A DNA stretch of 64,000 nucleotides from Heterostelium multicystogenum. Its lineage: Eukaryota > Evosea > Eumycetozoa > Acytosteliales > Acytosteliaceae. Below the pieces are notes generated by a model. It worked only from the letters and a program-made list of their open reading frames with translations. It made no database searches and had not been told where the DNA came from. Each line of letters opens with the position of its first letter. Position 1 is the stretch's first letter. Made by a program: the position numbers and the translations under genes. Where the stretch lies: assembly GCA_003667245.1 (NCBI GenBank), contig RCNN01000127.1, positions 1 through 64,000 on the forward strand, in the 5' to 3' direction. Of this stretch, positions 56,686-64,000 are shown piece by piece.

Positions 56686-59198
56686 GATCTATATCTATCC
56701 TATCTATATCTATTTCTATATCAAAAGTATATTATAAATTAATAATCTATTATTCATTAACTTTACTAAATTCAGAAATAACAACATAGATTAGTGCTAT
56801 CTGTTGTCCGTTGTTGTATGTTGTGGGTTCTGTTGCTGGTTTGATAACAAATTGGATGAGGAAGTTGATGTCTAATATTCCAAAGTTGGTTTATTTATCT
56901 ATCTAAATAACAGACGACAGAAGACTAATGATCGTTGTTGTTGGTAATATATGTATGTATGTAATAGTCTACTACTCACATGCAAATATTAATAATATTA
57001 ATAATAGTAATTCAATGAATATTATAATCTATCTAAAACCACCAAACCACTAACTTATAAGTAAATTGGTTTGTCTTGTTTGAAAGATAAATTAATCAAA
57101 AATCAAAAACAAACAAAAAAAATAAAATCCAAAAATCAAATTATTATTTCTATTTTAAAAAAATCTAGTGTCAATCAAAAAAATTCACGCAAATCTTGGT
57201 AAATGATGCAACTTTTATTTTATTTGATTGATCAAATTAAGTTCTCTACCATTATATTATAAATATCATAATTGTTATTATAATAACTATTTATTTTTAT
57301 GTTATGACCATGATACAACTACGACAACTGAAAACTTAGGACCTCAATCCAATATCGAAAAGGAGAGTCTCAATCATAAATTGGTAGCTACGGTAGTTAA
57401 AACAAAGTCGATTGTTTTGAGACCCTCCTTTTTCGCTTTTTTCCAAAAAATAAAAACCAAATAAATTTGGAATTAAAATGAAAATATCTAATTTGAAGTT
57501 TGATCAAAAATTCGAACTTGTAATTGGACTTTTGATAAACTCAGCAAACCAAACACTCCATCTTCAAATAATTATATATCTCTCTCTATTAACTCTATTT
57601 GTTTAGGAGTTATTTATTGTTTTATCAATCTATTATATTCTTCTTCTTAGTTTGTAATTATAATTTAATAGAATTCAGTAACCTACTACTAATTATTATA
57701 ATTATAAATTTAAATTTATATAATAATATTAAAGTAAAATAATAAATAAATATTTAATCAACATCGACCAACAAACAATAAACAAATTAATTAAATAGAA
57801 ATTGATATCAATCTAACAAAAACATACACACACACCACTTATCTTTAATATATTTAATTAGTTAGTTAATGGTTTTAAAAGAGATTGATTAACTTAATAT
57901 ATTATAACTTCCCAGTGTTTGCTGTTTGCTTGATTGATTATTGGTTGTATATATAAGATTTGATATACAATCAGATTATTAAATAATCTTAAAAGGTAAG
58001 TTGATTTCATTGTGTGAAAGTCAATTACTATAAACATAGTTTGTTTATTTGTTATCCTCTATCTTTTCATTTAAGATTGTATTGTTATCGATATCATTGC
58101 ACACTACAATAAAGGAATGAAATATATGATGAGCAAACAAATCAAAAGTTTAATTTAGAGAATTGCACTTCTAGAGAAGAACTACTAAAAGAAAAGATAG
58201 ATAGATAGATAGATAGATACAATAGAATATACACTTTTGTGTTTTATTGTTAAACAAATCACCCTACCACATATCTGTCCAATACAAGATTTTATATTTA
58301 TATATTTGTTTATTTATAAATGACTATGATGTGGCATTTCATGTATCAATATTTGACATATGTCAAAGTGCTTACTTGTAGAGCTGTAATAATAAATTTA
58401 GTTAATAATAGTAATTGCTATTAGTGGTAATAGTAGTGGTAATATAAGCAGTAGCAGTAGTATTGGTGGGAGAGTGGTGCTAATGGTGAATAGTGTGTAT
58501 GTGTGTGAGAGAGATATGCATTTTAGAGGTAACAATTGGAAGAAAGCGTACAATCAATAATAATAATCTACCCCTACCAACACCAATAACAATAACAACA
58601 CAACAATAAATACTAAACATGTCATTCCAATTCACTCAACTCAACTAACTCAACATTGAATATATTTAAATATATCGATTCCATTAATATTTATTTATCT
58701 ATATATTTCCAAGCCCATTGTCCATTTTCTAAAATAAATAAATAATAAACAATAAATAAATAAATAGAATCTGTATTTTGTTTTCTATTTATCACTTACT
58801 TATTTGTACATATTATATTATATATTATTATATTCTTTTTGTTTACTAAATATAGACATAAGAAATTGCACAAAAAAAAAAAGAAATCTTTTTTGTTTTT
58901 TTTTAGACAACCCTACTATCACTCTGTCTTGATCAAATCAAAATAAAACACTTCACTTTTGTTCATTATTTATTCGATTTACAATTTACTTCGTTATCAT
59001 TATTTATCAATAATATTAAGTACTAATAATAAATCCAACCAAAAACAAAATAGATCATCATCATCGTATCATATCTCATTGATATATAAATAATCGTTGA
59101 AAACAAAAACAAGTAATTAGATTGATTGGTCATCTTCAAATTATATACCTATCTCTTTACAACCTTTGAGTTTGGTTGTTCACTTCAATCGATCGAGA
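56686..59198. other. 2.5 kb spacer between divergent genes
   Basis: AT-rich with (GATA)n at about 58197-58219, GT-rich sequence at 58430-58520 and CA-rich leader from 58900. A 78-codon plus ORF at 57228-57464 is low-complexity. A GTAAGT at about 57993 could start a leader intron of the gene at 59199. Nothing firm. Confidence 0.4.
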
Positions 59199-61311
59199 AT
59201 GATGAGTTCCAAGATAATTAGAGTTGGAAGTGGGTCTGGTTATCAAGGTGACCGAGTCCCACCTGCCTTGAAGCTAATAAATGAAGCCAAACTGGATTAC
59301 TTGGTGCTGGAGTGTCTGGCAGAGCGTACGCTTACAGACAGTATCAGAAGAATGCGAAATGGTGGAAAAGGATACGATACTCGCTTAAAAGAGTGGCTTG
59401 AGGCCCTCTTACCGGCAGCCCACAAGAACAACGTTACGATTATTACTAACATGGGTGCAGCCGATCCTAAAGGAGCGGGTGAAGAAGCACTGGACATTGC
59501 AAATTCACTTGGTATCGATATTCGTATTGTTGTTGTTTGTGAGCAAACTAATAATGACACATCCGACGGTAGCACATCAGCAACAACAACAACAGTTTAC
59601 AAAAAAAACAATCAAAACAATTCACCACAATCGAAATTAGTTGCTATTCCTAGCTCCAATGGATTCTCAGTTATGGATAACTCACTCAATGACGAAGAGA
59701 ATGAAAATTGGGAAATTGGCTGTACTTACCTTGGTGCAGATGCTTTAATCGACGCTCTTAAGCTTGATGCAGATTTAGTTGTATGTTTTCATCAAAAATC
59801 GACTTTATAAGAATCAAACTAATAAGATTTTATCATCACAGATTGCAGGTAGAGTTGCTGATCCGAGTCTATTTGTGGCTCCAATCGCATACACATTTGG
59901 TTGGGACTTAACAAAAGATTTCAATTTGGTTGCTCAAGCTACTCTTGCTGGTCATTTATTAGAGTGTGGATGTCATTTGACAGGTGGATACTTTGCTCAT
60001 CCATTGGGTCGAAACACAAGTTTTGAAAAAGCTGGCAGACCTATCGCTTCCATTTTGCGATGTAGATAGGAATGGTAATATTGTTATTGGAAAGATAGAA
60101 GGCAGCGGTGGTGAGCTTTCAGAGAGAACTTGCAAACAGCAGTTAACATACGAAATAGGAGATCCAAAAGAATATATCACTCCAGATATCATTGTTAATT
60201 TCACACAAGTCGAGTTTATAGAGCTGTCAGAAAACAGCGTTATAGCTAAAGGAGCCAAAGGTTATTCAAGACCAAAGGATTTATTGAGACTACTTGCCAA
60301 GAATGCAGGTTATAAATCATGGGCTGAAGTGTCGTATGGTGGATTAGGATGTGTAGAGCGTGCTCACTGGGCAAGTCGTTTGGTTCACAAGTGGATGGAA
60401 GAAAAAAAGAAGGGTATAACCAAGAATATGATGACATATTTGGTAGGATACAACAGTCTTTATCTACAACATGGATCAAAAGTTCCAATTTCCCCCCAGC
60501 TCATTACCTTCAACGATTCCCGAAGATTATGACCAGGGTAACTGGACAGCATCTGGTTATCCACCAGAAGTCAGACTTCGATTCGATGCTTGTTTGATAG
60601 TAGAGAAGATGCCGAAACATTGGGAATGGAGCTACAAGGATTGGGACTTTGTGGACCTGCTGGTGGTGGTGGTTTTTGCCTTTGGAATTAGAAAAGATGT
60701 TCGTCTGGTTCGTCAATTTGTCAAGCGTGAACTTGTAAATTGGAACACCTATGTATTTTACAAACAGTCGTATTTCAAAGAGTGGTCGCAGTAACAAAAA
60801 ACCAAATGTTGGCAACAGTATCAATAGTGCTTCTTCGAGTCGTATTCTAAGCAATACACTTCAAGACATTGATGCAACATTTACCACTCAAAACAATCAT
60901 CAGATCAACTACAAGTTCAAAAAGAATTGGAAAAGCAGTATATACTCGATTATCGACACCTCTAGACACTCCGGAAAGGTGCTTCTTTATAACATCGCAC
61001 ACTCACGATCCGGTGACAAAGGCGATATCGCAAATGTTTCACTACTCCCCTATAATCCAGCTGACTACTATCGTCTACAGAAAAATCATCACACCAGAGT
61101 GGGTGATGAGTGTATATAAAGAATCTTTTGAAGAATGAATCCAAAGTTCATATATACCCACTTCCAGGAATCAAAGGTTTCAAACATTGTACTAACCTAT
61201 GCATTGGATGGTGGTGTATGTGTCAGTCGAAGGGTTGACCGTCATGGAAAAACTCTTTCAGATGTCATACTGAATCAATGGATTGATTTGCCTCCTCTTT
61301 CATCGCTATAG
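59199..61311 (+). CDS. AtuA-like (DUF1446) protein
   Basis: Member of the acyclic-terpene-utilisation AtuA/DUF1446 family, whose founders act beside acyl-CoA carboxylases in bacterial degradation of terpenes and leucine-like acids. Exon 1 is 59199-59780 (MMSSKIIRVGSGSGYQGDR, LDYLVLECLAERTL, TIITNMGAADPKGAG) and contains an Asn/Thr/Ser-rich insert typical of dictyostelids. Intron 59781-59841. Exon 2 starts IAGRVADPSLFVAPIAYTF and continues through LLECGCHLTGGYFAHP, GNIVIGKIEGSGGELSERT and KDLLRLLAKNAGYKSWAEVS. Near the end is the second conserved domain, IAHSRSGDKGDIANVSLLPY, and the stop at 61311 follows LPPLSSL. Several one-base breaks lie at about 60012, 60350-60520, 60660, 60810 and 61110. 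Confidence 0.82.
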
Positions 61312-61465
61312 TAAGCCAACCTATCCCCCTCCCATCCAATAAATTAATTTATTATTACTATGTACATTTAAATAATGCTAAAATATTGGTCCTCCAAATC
61401 ATTATTATTAAACTTCCTTTGAGTTGAGTCTATAGATGATGGTCCTTGTAGTATTTGTATTTAAT

Positions 61466-63213
61466 TTATTGTAGTAGTTGCAACGATAGAATTGATAATA
61501 TTTCTTTGATGATTGGATCATCGTTATCTTTCTTGAGCAGATCCAAAAGGATGTCACTGTTATCACTTCCAACCAGGAATAGATATGTCTTATACAGGAG
61601 GTAGTTGTTATTCTTTGATGAATCTACCATTCTTCTGAAATGATTCAACTCTTGAATCACTTTCAATTTGAAATCCTCAGTCAGACCGCGCAGTTTAAGA
61701 GAATTCGATCTGCCACTTAAGAAGACCTTGGACCATTTTCGACAGAATCCATTATTACCTAAAAGGATAGAATGATATGTTGTTAATGTATCCAATCAAA
61801 CCATCTAACTAACTCCTTAGGACGCATCCATCAACCTACCATTATAGTTTAAATTTACAATATTATCTTTTGTAACAGTGATGTCTACAATTGTGTCTGA
61901 AGTATTTACACTCTCTGGATTAAGCTTATATTTAAATAGTGTCGGGTCGTCATTGATAGGTAGCTTCGTTACTGTTAGGTTTAGAATGGAAATGGAACGT
62001 AGGAAACTATTATAATCTAATTAGTACGTGTATATATGTACTCATATATCAATTGGTGATAACCTACTGAATGATATCTTTGGCTACTAGGTTATTTGAT
62101 GTTTCAATTTGGTATCCATAGCCAGAGAGTGAAGAATGTAGAAGAACAGATATCTTGTCATTAAATAAATCGATTGTTCTTGTTAAATAGTTTATCTAGA
62201 TAAACATAATTGATTAGATGGAGTGACTTGACGATGATAACATATGAACAATTGTATAACCTACACATAATGAATACCAATTTGAAAGTGTATTTGTTAA
62301 AATCTCTTGATTCGATGACTTGATTAGGTATCCAATATCATGACAGAAAATCACCTAGTTCCAGATGGAATGATTCAATATTATGTTGCTGTGACTCTGG
62401 ATGCTCGTAGCAAAGACACACAGTAATACTCCTTAATGATATTACCACAGTTCTCAATGTCTGAGAGCAACATTTGGTCGTCATTGATATTAAGACTAAA
62501 ATCCAGATTCTCAATATCTGTTTGAACTATTGGTGATTTGTTGGGAGAATCTTGTTGTTGTTCTATATTGTTGTTACTATTGTTGTTGTTGCTGTCTTCA
62601 GAAGATGTAGATGTAGCAATATTGGATGCTCTGGAACTAGATGATGCTGTTGTCAAAGTTGGTTCCTGTACTTCAATCAATGTGTAATAGCATGTTATTA
62701 CATTGTTGCTGCCCGAGTTCATTGGTGCACCAAGCATGCTGTCAATGATGTTTGTGTTGATAGAGTTTGCAGAAGAAGCAAGGCTCGCATCTTCTATTCT
62801 GCCAATGGAGCCTGTTTTTGTAAATCATATTCTTGATGGATTTTGAGAGTATAAATGACTTGATATTAAGTGCTTGTAAATTAGTTGCATTTGTATGTAC
62901 TATATTGAGTGTAAATGAGCTATTGTTGTTGTTATTGTTATTATTGCTGTTTGGTATTGCACTATTTGAAGCTGTACTGTTTAACAGGTCATTGCTGTCT
63001 GATGATGATGATGATTGTACAGGCGAATATTCTTTTTATCATCAAGCAGTAGTAGTAGTTGTCATTGCTATTCATATTGCTAGAGCCAGCTTCCTCAGGT
63101 AAGGAAACCAATGTTCCAGTAGTAGAAGCACCTAACATTGTTGAGATTTTCAATGGAAAGTCTTGACTCTTTGATAATGTACCATTATCAATAGAACCTG
63201 CTAGATTTGACAT
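61466..63213 (-). CDS. Unrecognised Ser/Asn-rich protein, several exons
   Basis: Start MSNLAGSIDNGTLSKSQDFP at 63213. A long Ser/Asn/Thr-rich first exon has frame breaks near 63070, 62840 and 62400; readable pieces include TGSIGRIEDASLASSANSIN and MLGAPMNSGSNNVITCYYTL. Small GT-AG introns follow: 62306-62354, 62197-62264, 62009-62067 and 61759-61839. The joined C-terminal half reads ESFHLELEILTNTLSNWYSL, INYLTRTIDLFNDKISVLLH, SILNLTVTKLPINDDPTLFK, GFCRKWSKVFLSGRSNSLKL and DILLDLLKKDNDDPIIKEIL, ending LSLQLLQ. It looks like a folded helical region behind a disordered front. I cannot name a family. Confidence 0.6.
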
Positions 63214-63489
63214 CTAATTAATCAGAGTTCTCTCTAAACAATATAAAAGGTAACAATTTAAATTTTGAAGGTTAAATGTGTGTGATTGTAGTGGTTATAA
63301 GATATGTGATGAATGATTCACCCACACAAGTGCACTAAACTATCACACCACAACCACTGAGTTGCAGAACTGCAAATTTTTTAGAAAAAGGAAAATGAAG
63401 GTGGAAGCAAATATGGGAAAGAAAAGGATTGTGTAATAAATTGCTTATGAAATTTCATAGGAGAAGACCTTCCCCTTTTATTATTGCTA
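63214..63489. other. Short spacer between two minus-strand genes
   Basis: Promoter of the Ser/Asn-rich gene and 3' flank of the release factor. Nothing else seen. Confidence 0.4.
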
Positions 63490-64000
63490 TTATTTGATGT
63501 CTAATAATTGATTGAGGTCTTTGGTCTGAAATTGTAACATAATGTCTTCGATAAAATCACCGAGGGACTCGCCATTCATGATAGAGTCGATGTCATTGGT
63601 TGTGATGTTGACTCGGTGGTCAGTGACACGATCCTGTGGGAAGTTGTAGGTACGGATACGCTCCGATCTGGTGGCGCCACCAATCTGCGAGTTTCTCTCG
63701 GCTGAACGCTCATTCTGTAGACGTGATCTCTCCATCTCGTAGAGACGTGCTCGAAGCACTTTCATAGCCTTCGAACGATTCTGAAGCTGTGAACGCTCGT
63801 CTTGCATGCTGACGGTAATTCCCGTTGGCAAATGAACAATTCTAACTGCAGAATCGGTGGTATTTACAGATTGTCCACCATTTCCAGAGCTTCTAAATAC
63901 ATCAATTTTGAGATCACGATCGTGTATCTTGATATCGACCTCTTTTGGCTCGGGCATGATTGCCACGGTTGTGGTAGATGTGTGAATTCTACCCTGTGTT
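63490..64000 (-). CDS. Mitochondrial class I peptide chain release factor (partial)
   Basis: The 3' part of an RF1-type release factor; the 5' part lies beyond the window. The frame is open to the edge and reads [20 protein letters not shown], then the peptidyl-tRNA hydrolysis loop [19 protein letters not shown] with the catalytic [43 protein letters not shown] and a C-terminal helix ending [10 protein letters not shown]1 class ([18 protein letters not shown]) is clear; a eukaryotic genome implies a mitochondrial (mtRF1/mtRF1a-like) protein. Confidence 0.88.
   Translation of the reverse strand, partial: TQGRIHTSTTTVAIMPEPKEVDIKIHDRDLKIDVFRSSGNGGQSVNTTDSAVRIVHLPTGITVSMQDERSQLQNRSKAMKVLRARLYEMERSRLQNERSAERNSQIGGATRSERIRTYNFPQDRVTDHRVNITTNDIDSIMNGESLGDFIEDIMLQFQTKDLNQLLDIK

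Noticed and set aside
57228..57464. 78-codon plus-strand ORF
   Set aside because: Low complexity, no homology recognised, no splice context; probably chance.
1..64000. CRISPR arrays, insertion sequences, rRNA, retroelements
   Set aside because: No regularly spaced repeats, no transposase or polymerase motifs, no conserved rRNA stretches found on either strand; the gene content is eukaryotic nuclear.

Overview
This window looks like nuclear DNA of a social amoeba (Dictyostelia), but not Dictyostelium discoideum itself. The evidence is very AT-rich spacers, short GT-AG introns (about 50-210 nt), poly-Q and poly-N tracts, FNIP repeats, a dictyostelid-type F-box/ankyrin set, a small secreted CBM49 protein and a Ras almost identical in layout to RasB. 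Many conserved genes carry one-base frame breaks, often next to homopolymers, while the protein sequence stays conserved on both sides. That points to sequencing or assembly errors more than gene decay, and gene ends in those stretches are approximate.

Layout. 0-9.3 kb: an unrecognised ORF, a broken membrane protein (-), splicing factor SF1 (+), a MOB1 kinase activator in five exons (-), a mitochondrial carrier (-), a small zinc-finger-like gene (-) and a PIRH2-type CHY/RING ubiquitin ligase (+). 9.3-18.4 kb: a protein with four copies of an M-x-T-x-E-E-F-I motif (+), a small protein with a clathrin-box-like motif (+), a broken ORF (-), a ~900-residue LEA/apolipoprotein-like amphipathic repeat protein (+) and rasB (-). 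A 3.8 kb divergent spacer follows, then a zinc-knuckle protein fused to a glycosidase/trimerisation-like region (22.1-24.6 kb, +). 27-33.5 kb: CBM49 protein (+), a small basic nucleolar-like gene (-), complex I NDUFB2 (+) and a PH-VPS9 Rab5 exchange factor (+). 33.5-37.5 kb is mostly non-coding, with two candidate ~58-nt structured RNAs and one short minus-strand exon. 37.5-50 kb: a p21-activated kinase (+), a secreted protein (+), two tandem F-box genes (the second with FNIP repeats), a NEK-like kinase (+) and an ankyrin protein (-). 50-64 kb: WDR13 (+), two or three tiny minus-strand genes, a TBC1D20-like Rab GAP (-), a PP2A-family phosphatase (-), an AtuA-family protein (+), an unrecognised Ser/Asn-rich protein (-) and the 3' part of a mitochondrial release factor (-).

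Functionally this is ordinary eukaryotic housekeeping and signalling (Ras, PAK, MOB, VPS9/TBC Rab control, PP2A, ubiquitin ligase) with no operon logic. No CRISPR array, insertion sequence, rRNA or tRNA gene was found. The least ordinary items are the zinc-knuckle/glycosidase-like fusion, the EEFI-repeat protein, the amphipathic repeat protein with a C-terminal glycine-rich membrane segment, the structured-RNA candidates near 33.7 and 34.2 kb, and several genes whose first coding exon is only 3-15 nt.
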